Source: Flavobacteriaceae bacterium D16 | GTDB lineage: Bacteria > Bacteroidota > Bacteroidia > Flavobacteriales > Flavobacteriaceae | Reading direction: 5' to 3' | DNA: 64,000 nt | Assembly: GCA_021295155.1 (NCBI GenBank) | Contig: JAJTJC010000034.1 | Location: forward strand, 1 to 64,000 | Part shown: piece after piece, positions 45,020-52,547 of the stretch | Numbering within the stretch: the first letter of the stretch is position 1 | How the letters are laid out: the number at the start of each line of letters is the position of its first letter | Program-made: the position numbers and the translations under genes | Notes under the pieces: model-generated | Told to the model about the DNA's origin: nothing | The model's database searches: none | What the model saw: the letters and a program-made list of their open reading frames with translations, nothing else

Positions 45020-45150
45020 CAGAGAAAAGAATAAACCGGAAATTGCTTTCTATACGGTATTCTCCATTTTGAGATATGCCTTCTAGGGGATGTCATGAGC
45101 GCACATAGTAATCATGGAGTATCCCGATTTAAACTATTTATTTGCAAACT

Positions 45151-45651
45151 ATGCAGGTAAAAACCAGATATCGTTACTGGCGAATGCGCCGGATTAAAGA
45201 CCCTAAACAACGGCTATATGCTTCATTGCTGATATCGGCTACGGGCATTCTCCTTATTCGAAGCTGGCATATGTCTATGGAAGAACAAAATTTCGAAGTT
45301 CTCGTTGGCTGGGTTTATAGCTTGCTGATCTTTGAATTTATGCTCACTGTAGGTTGTTTGCTAGCGGGCTCGCGTTGGTTTGTACTGAGCAAGTGGCAAT
45401 ATGCCAGTACCGCTTTAAAGCTTGGTGTTTGGGCGGTTATGCTGCATGCTGTCCGGGTATTGATCCTGGTCCTGGCGCGTATGCCAAGATGGCAGAATTT
45501 CGATATCCGACCGGAGGAGCAGTCTACTTTTGCCATAGATTGGTTTTGGGTATACTTTTCAGTTGGTTTTGCTGTTATTGCCTTAACCGGAGTATTTGTC
45601 GTTTGGAGGTTGTGGCTAAGGGTAAAAGGCAAATACGACCATTTTTTCTAA
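45151..45651 (+). CDS. Orphan multi-pass membrane protein
   Basis: 166 residues from the ATG at 45151. A basic N-terminus (KTRYRYWRMRRIKDPKQR) precedes four hydrophobic segments (about 22-38, 52-72, 90-108 and 130-155), and the chain ends in KGKYDHFF. Three codons upstream a TTG is also in frame but has no support. I recognise no family. It stands alone between the carboxylase operon and the convergent porin-like gene (6 bp between stops). High Trp and Arg content is notable. A helical membrane role is all that can be said. Confidence 0.7.
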   Translation: MQVKTRYRYWRMRRIKDPKQRLYASLLISATGILLIRSWHMSMEEQNFEVLVGWVYSLLIFEFMLTVGCLLAGSRWFVLSKWQYASTALKLGVWAVMLHAVRVLILVLARMPRWQNFDIRPEEQSTFAIDWFWVYFSVGFAVIALTGVFVVWRLWLRVKGKYDHFF

Positions 45652-45657
45652 TCTATC

Positions 45658-46914
45658 CTAGAGGTAGATCATGGCCTGCAGGACGACCATATTTGATTTA
45701 AAGGTCCCGAAGACCTCATTCTTATATTCCAGTGTTAATTTTGAATGGTGGCCGCTCATGTACATATCAATGCCAATTCCAAGGGACTTCCGTTTGTCAT
45801 CAACAGCATCGTAGGTGTGCATGCCATAACTAGCATAAGGCTGGAATCTGGTTTTGTTCACGTCTCCTTTAAATAAATAACCCGCATGTGCACAGAGTAA
45901 CGTACCTGTCCCATAAACATTAAAGAGGTAATTGTCTCCGTAATCGGCCACCTGGTAAATGGCATAGGCTGTCAGGGCACTTCCATCGTCACTTAACGGG
46001 GCATCATAGAAGGCGTCCAGGGCATATATAAAAACATCCTGTCCAGCAATTTCTGGTGCTATCAGGCTGCCATTGTCCACAACCGCTCCATTAGGGTGAA
46101 GGAAAAAGCCAGCTCCTATATTAAAAATGCGTTTTTCTCCCAGATAGGTCCCCACTTTATAGGGTAATAGATTGGATTCCTCATCAAAGATCTGGTAGTC
46201 AAAATATCCGGCATAAGTCTTACCTGCGCTTTTTGACCCCAGCAGGGATCTCCCGCTATAGGTGGCACCTCCACCTGGAGTGGGTGTGCGATCATCCAGG
46301 GAAGAGACTGATGCTTCATTCACAGATACCCGGTATTGTAGCTTGTCGAATTTACCTTTCGCGAAAACACCTACATGTCTGCCAAATTGGTCCGATAGCC
46401 CCAGGGTGGCCCATGCCTGTCGGTGATTGTCCAAGGTCATCATATTCAGTGTGCTATGGCTGTTCAGACGGGATATACCGTTATAATAATGGAGACCACC
46501 GCCAATGGCGTGATTTTTACCCAATTTGTATTCTGCCCAGGCACCGTGCAAGAAAATTTGAGAACCATCACCCTTTCCGGTAGGGCTCATGGTAGTGCCG
46601 TTTAAGTTGTTTAAACCAAAGTGCGTCAGGATAAGGAAATCTTCACTGAGCTGGGAGTATAATAATATCCGAGCCCTTCGAAGATTAAAGTTGAGATTGC
46701 TGTTTTCATTTCCATTGAGATCAAAAGTTTCCTCATTATTGTAAATGGCTTGCCCCTGTACCCAGGAAATAATCCTCAGGTATTTAGAACCATCTTCGTT
46801 GAGTTTAAATTTGAATCCTCCATCGTAATTGGGAAAGCCCTGCGCGGTAACCAACTGACCAATACCTAGTAAAATTCCGGATAAGAAAAGGGCTGCTTTT
46901 CGGTTTGATGTCAT
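45658..46914 (-). CDS. Porin-like outer membrane beta-barrel protein
   Basis: 418 residues from the ATG at 46914. The signal peptide has a hydrophobic core at about 6-22 (cleavage near VTAQG), followed by alternating aromatic/hydrophobic strands such as FKFKLNEDGSKYLRIISWVQ and NFNLRRARILLYSQL, ending in an aromatic-rich last strand (MVVLQAMIYL). This resembles phosphate-selective-porin-like proteins of Bacteroidota, and the solute is unknown. An ATG 13 codons upstream is in frame, but the added residues precede and would spoil the signal peptide. A 16-bp perfect palindrome lies upstream, suggesting dedicated regulation. Confidence 0.78.
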   Translation of the reverse strand: MTSNRKAALFLSGILLGIGQLVTAQGFPNYDGGFKFKLNEDGSKYLRIISWVQGQAIYNNEETFDLNGNENSNLNFNLRRARILLYSQLSEDFLILTHFGLNNLNGTTMSPTGKGDGSQIFLHGAWAEYKLGKNHAIGGGLHYYNGISRLNSHSTLNMMTLDNHRQAWATLGLSDQFGRHVGVFAKGKFDKLQYRVSVNEASVSSLDDRTPTPGGGATYSGRSLLGSKSAGKTYAGYFDYQIFDEESNLLPYKVGTYLGEKRIFNIGAGFFLHPNGAVVDNGSLIAPEIAGQDVFIYALDAFYDAPLSDDGSALTAYAIYQVADYGDNYLFNVYGTGTLLCAHAGYLFKGDVNKTRFQPYASYGMHTYDAVDDKRKSLGIGIDMYMSGHHSKLTLEYKNEVFGTFKSNMVVLQAMIYL

Positions 46915-46933
46915 GTCTTGCAACTGTAGTAAA

Positions 46934-46946
46934 TGCCCAATGGGCA
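46934..46946. repeat. Short palindrome in the porin-like gene leader
   Basis: TGCCCA-A-TGGGCA is a perfect 6-bp inverted repeat with a one-base centre, 20 nt upstream of the chosen ATG at 46914. It could be a hairpin in the 5' leader or a second protein-binding site. Confidence 0.4.
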
Positions 46947-46990
46947 GTAACATTTTCAGTACAAAATTGGGACTATTAGCTGTAGTATTT

Positions 46991-47006
46991 TATGACAGTT
47001 GTCATA
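46991..47006. promoter_or_regulatory. Candidate operator: perfect palindrome TATGACAGTTGTCATA
   Basis: Two 7-bp arms (TATGACA and TGTCATA) around GT lie between anmK and the porin-like gene. The TGAC-N4-GTCA core resembles sites of Crp/Fnr-type regulators. A near-consensus -7 box (minus-strand CAATTTTG, 46962-46969) lies about 25 bp downstream, placing the palindrome roughly 40 bp before the predicted start of transcription, where activators often bind. Confidence 0.45.
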
Positions 47007-47037
47007 GTACGGAAATATTCACAATCTGCTGCTAAAC

Positions 47038-48114
47038 CTAAGCTGGATAAAAAATAACACCTGAAGAGCTGTCCCTCTCAGCACCAGTTACGGATGCCAG
47101 TATATTGGTTTCATTTTCAACTCGCATTGCTCCCATAAGGCCAAAAACAAGGGCTTCCTTGTAATCTACGATGGTTTGGTCTGGCACAACCACTTTGGCC
47201 AGGCCTGAGAGCTTTTCAGTCAGCTGGCTAATCAAAAAAGAATTGTGTGCTCCTCCACCGGTCACCAAAACACTATTATTATCAGCAGTGCGGTAGTTCT
47301 TTACTTGTAACGCTACCTGATCGCTTATGTGAGCAACAGCTGTGCGCAACAGGTTTTCCAGATTATCGGGGTATTGCACTATCAATGGTGCCAAATCGTT
47401 CAGGAACCATTCATAACCAGTAGATTTGGGAAAGGGAAGCCGGTAGTATGCTACACCATTAAGGGCGTCCAGTAATCGGGTATTTACACTGCCCTTTGAA
47501 GCCAGTGCGCCGCCTTCATCATACAATAATCCCCATTTATTGGCAATGTGATTAAGTAACATATTCGCCACACCAATATCAAAAGCGATCCGCTTTCCTT
47601 CATGTTCAAATGAAATGTTGCTGATACCACCCAGATTAAGGCAAAAAGTATAGTCCGCGAAAAGTTCCCGGTCTCCTATCGGAACAAGTGGTGCACCCTG
47701 ACCTCCGAGTGCCACATCATTTACTCTGAAATCGCAAACGGTTTTAAGTCCACTGGCATTGGCCAGGTGTTGTCCCGAACCCAATTGGCAGGTAACACCC
47801 TTCTCTGGCTGATGATGTGACGTATGGCCATGACTGGAGACAAAATCGACCACCAAACCTTCGATACTAACAAAATTTTTGACCTGTTGCCCCAACCAGG
47901 TTCCGTACTCATTATGCAGGCGTGTGTGTTCAAGAGCCGGCAAGGTAATGGCTTGTTTTAACGCCTCCCTTCTCCTTTTATCATAAGGAATCTCACGGGT
48001 ACTTTTAATTTCAAATGTCCATACGGAACCAGACTTTACGAAATGGCAATATGCCATGTCCAGTCCATCCAGTGAAGTGCCGGACATTAGGGCGATCACC
48101 TTATATTTTTTCAT
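47038..48114 (-). CDS. anmK: Anhydro-N-acetylmuramic acid kinase
   Basis: 358 residues from the ATG at 48114. ATP-binding sugar-kinase fold: VIALMSGTSLDGLDMA at the start, then SSHGHTSHHQP, DFRVNDVALGGQGAPLVP (with the conserved Asp), FCLNLGGISNI and LVTGGGAHN. AnmK hydrolyses and phosphorylates 1,6-anhydro-MurNAc to MurNAc-6-phosphate in cytoplasmic wall recycling. An extension of 15 codons upstream has no conserved content and was dropped. It overlaps the nagZ stop by 14 bp and is the last gene of the recycling operon. Confidence 0.93.
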   Translation of the reverse strand: MKKYKVIALMSGTSLDGLDMAYCHFVKSGSVWTFEIKSTREIPYDKRRREALKQAITLPALEHTRLHNEYGTWLGQQVKNFVSIEGLVVDFVSSHGHTSHHQPEKGVTCQLGSGQHLANASGLKTVCDFRVNDVALGGQGAPLVPIGDRELFADYTFCLNLGGISNISFEHEGKRIAFDIGVANMLLNHIANKWGLLYDEGGALASKGSVNTRLLDALNGVAYYRLPFPKSTGYEWFLNDLAPLIVQYPDNLENLLRTAVAHISDQVALQVKNYRTADNNSVLVTGGGAHNSFLISQLTEKLSGLAKVVVPDQTIVDYKEALVFGLMGAMRVENETNILASVTGAERDSSSGVIFYPA

Positions 48115-49717
48115 GTCTTTGCCATTTGAGTTGTACCGGAAGCTTGCCAGGTGCCTCATATTGACCTAGAAAGTAGGCCGCCGCAATGGTCTGGAATTCG
48201 TCAAATTGCTGATAGGCAATTAACGCAGAGTGATGAGGCTGCAGGTTCAACAGATTTAAAAAATAGGGATTCCCAAATAAACATACAGTTACTTCAGCAT
48301 GAGCCAGAAGATCATTGATGAATTGTATTGTGCTTTCAGAGAAACCAAAATTTCCAGTGGGTTTTACTGAAGGTGGAAATAAGGCCAGCAAAATTTTGTC
48401 CTTATCAGTGATCTTAGCTGCCCGTATAGTTGCAGTTTGATAGTCCACAGATATTTCATTGAGTTTTCCCGTTTGGCTGAGTTGTTCAAAGAAAAGGTTT
48501 TGGGGAACTGGGCCAATTTGAATCCCTGTTATCTGGTTTACTGTATCTTTAAATTGATTGGATATTGGCCCTATCCGAGTGAGGCTTTTTTTGGCAATTT
48601 CCAGGTTAATAGTATGAGGATCACTTAAACCGGGCTTAACCAACGCATCTTTTGGGATACTCTTGGATTTCAGTTGCCAGATGCGCTGAAAACTATCTTC
48701 TATGGCTTCCAGTTTACCCTTGTCACAGATTTTCCTAATGCCTTCCAGAGGATTTTCCGAGAAACAGAACAGATCAATCCCAGCTGTAAATGCCTGATAT
48801 TCCAGTTCTCCTTTTTCCTGGAATAATTTGGATACTGCATGCATGTTCAGGGCATCTGAAACAACAACTCCATCAAAACCCATCTCAGCCCTTAAAAGGC
48901 CTTTTATAATACTGTCTGATAAAGTTGCCGGTGTGCTTGAATCCCCACTTAAGGAGGGTATCGCCAAATGTCCTATCATCACGGAATCGACTCCTGAACT
49001 AATAAGTTGCTGAAATGGGAGTAGTTCATTTTCTTTTAGCTGAGACCGGGTTTTATCAATAATAGGAATACCTAAATGGGAATCCGTGGCCGTGTCTCCA
49101 TGGCCGGGAAAATGTTTGGCACTGCTTAAGACCCCCTGGCTTTGCATCCCGAGGGTAAAAGCTAAGGCATAATCTCCTACCTGTTTTTTGTCGCTGCCAA
49201 AAGATCGGTATCCGATAACCGGATTATCAGGATTATTATTGATGTCGGCTACCGGAGCGAAATTCCAATGGATTCCTGCGGCACGACAATCTGCCCCGAT
49301 CCTGCGACCAACTTCATAAACCAGGTCCTTCGCGTCTGACATAGCCCCCAGGGTCAGGGCATAAGGATAACAGGGCGTATTTTCGATTCGCATAGCAAGA
49401 CCCCATTCAGCATCGATTGCAATTAGGAGCGGGATTTGAGCTGCGAGCTGATAGCGCTTAATAAGGGATTTGAGGGCAGCATAACTATCCTCATTAAAGG
49501 GTATTTCTTTTTTACCTTCATAGTTGGTAGCAGCGCTTGCCCGACTATGAAAAAAACAAATACCCCCAATATGTGCATTTCGGATCAGGGATTCTAGTTT
49601 GAGAATCTCCTCTTCGCTGTCATTTATAAATGCAGCTGGCATAAAGAGTTGCCCAACCTTCTCTTCAAGGCTCAGTTCCCTGGCTTTTTGTTTAGAGAAA
49701 TTAAATGATTTATTCAT
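48101..49717 (-). CDS. nagZ: Glycoside hydrolase family 3, NagZ-like beta-N-acetylhexosaminidase
   Basis: 538 residues from the ATG at 49717. The GH3 barrel has AIDAEWGLAMRI, SSAKHFPGHGDTATDSH (the NagZ loop with its Asp-His general acid pair) and nucleophile Asp in VVSDALNMHAV. A second, smaller C-terminal domain follows (about 380-538). No signal peptide is seen, as expected for cytoplasmic NagZ, which splits GlcNAc from anhydroMurNAc. Upstream in-frame ATG (49738) and TTG codons exist, but the chosen start gives an 8-bp overlap with ampG. It is co-transcribed with anmK. Confidence 0.88.
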   Translation of the reverse strand: MNKSFNFSKQKARELSLEEKVGQLFMPAAFINDSEEEILKLESLIRNAHIGGICFFHSRASAATNYEGKKEIPFNEDSYAALKSLIKRYQLAAQIPLLIAIDAEWGLAMRIENTPCYPYALTLGAMSDAKDLVYEVGRRIGADCRAAGIHWNFAPVADINNNPDNPVIGYRSFGSDKKQVGDYALAFTLGMQSQGVLSSAKHFPGHGDTATDSHLGIPIIDKTRSQLKENELLPFQQLISSGVDSVMIGHLAIPSLSGDSSTPATLSDSIIKGLLRAEMGFDGVVVSDALNMHAVSKLFQEKGELEYQAFTAGIDLFCFSENPLEGIRKICDKGKLEAIEDSFQRIWQLKSKSIPKDALVKPGLSDPHTINLEIAKKSLTRIGPISNQFKDTVNQITGIQIGPVPQNLFFEQLSQTGKLNEISVDYQTATIRAAKITDKDKILLALFPPSVKPTGNFGFSESTIQFINDLLAHAEVTVCLFGNPYFLNLLNLQPHHSALIAYQQFDEFQTIAAAYFLGQYEAPGKLPVQLKWQRHEKI

Positions 49718-50981
49718 CGGCCACTTGTTTTTTGCCATAATCCGCAGGATACTCAATAAACCTTAGCAAAATAATGGAGGGCAGTGCGGCAATAACTACC
49801 CAGATAAAAAATCCATCATAACCTAACCATTCCTGCACATATCCGCTTATAAGGCCAGGCAGCATCATCCCAAGGGCCATAAATCCTGTGGCCAGTGCAT
49901 AATGAGAGGTTTTAGAGGCCCCTTCGGCAATGTAAATAAGGTAAACCATGAACCCTGCAATGGCAAAACCATAGCCAAACTGTTCGAGGATCACGGTGGC
50001 AACCACCGCAGCAATATGTGAGGTATTGGTTATGGCCAGGAATGCATAGAAGGCATTAGGGATATTCAGGGATAAAACCATTGGGAACATCCACCTTTTT
50101 AATCCGTGTCTTGAGATCAGGATCCCGCCCAGAATGCCTCCAACGGTCAGCATGATAACCCCAATGGTGCCATAGATGGTTCCCACTTCAGCGGTAGAAT
50201 ACCCCAAACCTCCTACCTCAGGATCATCGAGCAGGAATGGAGATGCCATTTTAACCAACTGCGATTCTCCAAGTCGGAAAAAGAGGATAAAAGTAAGGGC
50301 CATACCCATACCTTTTTTACTAAAAAACGTTCTAAATACCTCCAGAAATCCTTTGGGTTTCTCCAGGATAATATCTGAAGAACTTTCGTATTTGGGGGTT
50401 GCGAAGAAATTTGCAGCGGTCAGGGTAAACATCAAAAGTGCTGCTACGATCATGGTTACCGACCAGGCTTTGGTATTGTCCCCATAATGGTTTTCCAGAA
50501 ATCCAGCCAGGATAACTAATAATCCCTGTCCGGTAACATTGGCCAGCTTGTAAAAAGTACTTCGTACCCCAACAAAGAAGGATTGCTTTTCCAGAGTTAG
50601 CCCTATCATATAGTACCCATCCGAAGCAATATCGTTGGTTGCAGAGGCAAAGGCAGCCATCCAGAAACAAGCCAGTGTGGTAATGAAAAAAATATTGGTG
50701 GGCAGTGTAAGTCCAATACCCAGTAAAGAAACGGATACTAGTAGCTGCATAAGCAGGAACCAGTTTCGCTTAGTGCTTAATAGGTCAAGAAACGGACTCC
50801 AAAGTGGTTTGATCACCCAGGGTAGGTAAAGCCAACTGGTATAAAGGCCTATATCTGCATTGCTTATCCCAAGTTTTTTGTACATAATCACAGATACCGT
50901 AACCACCATTACATAAGGAAGTCCCTGTGTAAAATATAGTATGGGTACCCATGCCCATGCCCACTTGTTTTTTTGAATCAT
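49710..50981 (-). CDS. AmpG-like muropeptide MFS permease
   Basis: 423 residues, about twelve hydrophobic segments. The start WAWVPILYFTQGLPYVMV and SWLYLPWVIKPLWSPFLD match the AmpG branch of the MFS, which imports GlcNAc-anhydroMurNAc (peptides) by proton symport. Its position between nagZ and digH in a recycling operon supports this specificity over a sugar or siderophore transporter. Shorter than E. coli AmpG (491), lacking two extra C-terminal helices, as in other Bacteroidota. It begins 10 bp after the digH stop. Confidence 0.85.
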   Translation of the reverse strand: MIQKNKWAWAWVPILYFTQGLPYVMVVTVSVIMYKKLGISNADIGLYTSWLYLPWVIKPLWSPFLDLLSTKRNWFLLMQLLVSVSLLGIGLTLPTNIFFITTLACFWMAAFASATNDIASDGYYMIGLTLEKQSFFVGVRSTFYKLANVTGQGLLVILAGFLENHYGDNTKAWSVTMIVAALLMFTLTAANFFATPKYESSSDIILEKPKGFLEVFRTFFSKKGMGMALTFILFFRLGESQLVKMASPFLLDDPEVGGLGYSTAEVGTIYGTIGVIMLTVGGILGGILISRHGLKRWMFPMVLSLNIPNAFYAFLAITNTSHIAAVVATVILEQFGYGFAIAGFMVYLIYIAEGASKTSHYALATGFMALGMMLPGLISGYVQEWLGYDGFFIWVVIAALPSIILLRFIEYPADYGKKQVADE

Positions 50982-50991
50982 AAAAGTCAGA

Positions 50992-52491
50992 TTATTCTCG
51001 TTTGATTTTCACCGGTTTGGTTTTTTGTCGGAATCGGTCGGTGAAGACTAACTCCAGGTCTTTTTTACCCTTGATTTCTTTAACTGGAACACGGAATGAA
51101 CTTAGTTCTCCTAAATATATCTTTTTCCCTCCATTTCGAATCCTTTTCCTGGATTGCTTTTCCTGGCTGATACGGATTTCTGCGAACTGGAATTTTAATT
51201 CCGGATCGGTTAAGCTGAAATACAGGAAATCGCGTGTTTCTTTCATTTGTACACCTGGGCGTTTTAGGGGTGCTCTTCCTGACTCCGATATGGCCGGTGG
51301 AAAAACAGTTTGGGTATAAACCTGATTGCGGAGTAAACGGGCAATATCTCCATTTTTTTGCATGAGCGAACGGGCGCTGAAAAAGATATTTCCCTGTACA
51401 TTTTTTGTGTTTCTACTCAGAATAAGCTGTTCAGGTAATTCGGTCTTTTCCTTCCAGGCGACATCCGTGTTATTTCGAATTTTATAGGCACCATTACCAA
51501 TCAATAAAGGCGTATTAGGTACTTTTTCGGACCACCATTTGATTAGTTTCCTGTGCCCGGCAGGCGGGTAATCCAGGCTCCAATAGAGTTGTGGGGCCAG
51601 ATAGTCTATCCAGCCTTTTTGTGACCACTCAAGCGGATCGGCATAAAGATCATCATAGTTTGTTTGCCCGGCCCTGGTATCCGAACCCCTTGGGTCCTGA
51701 CTCTCGTTTCGCCATACACCAAAAGGACTGATACCAAACTGTACCCAGGGTTTTAGTTCTTTAATAGCAGTATGCGTATCCTTAACCAATAAGCTGATAT
51801 TACTCCTTCTCCAATCTTCCAGGGACTGTTTTGGTTGCCCATACACGGCATAGGTTGTGGAGTCCTGAAATACTTCTCCCTGGATGCGATATGGATAGAA
51901 GTAATCATCAAAGTGAACTCCGTCTATGTTGTAGCGTGCTACAACTTCACTGACTACACTGACAAGATGCGCCCGTACCTCAGGAATACCGGGATTGTAA
52001 TAATATTTTTTACCATAGGGAACCATCCACTCCGGGTATTGGTAAAAGTCATGATCCGGAGCTAAAAGCTCCGTTTGCATGTCAAATGTGGAGCGGTAGG
52101 GGTTAAACCAGGCGTGGAATTCCATTCCCCGCTTATGGGTCTCATCGATCATCCATTTCAGAGGGTCTTCTGGTAAATTTCCCGGATCTCCTTCTTTAGC
52201 CGTTAGATAGCGCGACCAGGGAGCCAGTTTACTGGGGTAAAGGGCATCACCTGCGGTCCTTACCTGAACCAGTACAGCATTGAATCTCAACTTATTGTAA
52301 AAATTCAGGATCTTTAGAAAGTCCTCCTGCTTTTTGTTCCAGGAATCGGCAGGATGTTCGGGCCAGTCAATATTTGCAACGGTAGCTATCCAAACCCCCC
52401 TGAATTCCTCTTGAGGTTGAGGAACAGGAGTTTTTAGACTGCTGCATGCTAAAAATACAGGCAGAAGTAAGAGTATAAGAAATCGGCCCAT
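50992..52491 (-). CDS. GHL10-family glycosyl hydrolase lipoprotein (DigH/YddW-like)
   Basis: 499 residues with lipobox FLAC (Cys16). The GHL10 (DUF187) barrel is seen in EFRGVWIATVANIDWP, VLVQVRTAGDALYPS, FHAWFNPYRS, YNIDGVHFDDYFYP (catalytic acid region) and APQLYWSLDYP. E. coli DigH cleaves glycans of peptidoglycan stripped of peptides. Here the lipoprotein would act in the periplasm and supply fragments to AmpG next door. A beta-rich C-terminal tail (about 400-499) is present. The gap to ampG is 10 bp and from nagB 56 bp. Confidence 0.88.
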   Translation of the reverse strand: MGRFLILLLLPVFLACSSLKTPVPQPQEEFRGVWIATVANIDWPEHPADSWNKKQEDFLKILNFYNKLRFNAVLVQVRTAGDALYPSKLAPWSRYLTAKEGDPGNLPEDPLKWMIDETHKRGMEFHAWFNPYRSTFDMQTELLAPDHDFYQYPEWMVPYGKKYYYNPGIPEVRAHLVSVVSEVVARYNIDGVHFDDYFYPYRIQGEVFQDSTTYAVYGQPKQSLEDWRRSNISLLVKDTHTAIKELKPWVQFGISPFGVWRNESQDPRGSDTRAGQTNYDDLYADPLEWSQKGWIDYLAPQLYWSLDYPPAGHRKLIKWWSEKVPNTPLLIGNGAYKIRNNTDVAWKEKTELPEQLILSRNTKNVQGNIFFSARSLMQKNGDIARLLRNQVYTQTVFPPAISESGRAPLKRPGVQMKETRDFLYFSLTDPELKFQFAEIRISQEKQSRKRIRNGGKKIYLGELSSFRVPVKEIKGKKDLELVFTDRFRQKTKPVKIKRE

Positions 52492-52547
52492 AGGCTGCCT
52501 GTCCTTAGTATTGGTCCAGAGGACTAGATATTAGACATTCTTCGCAA

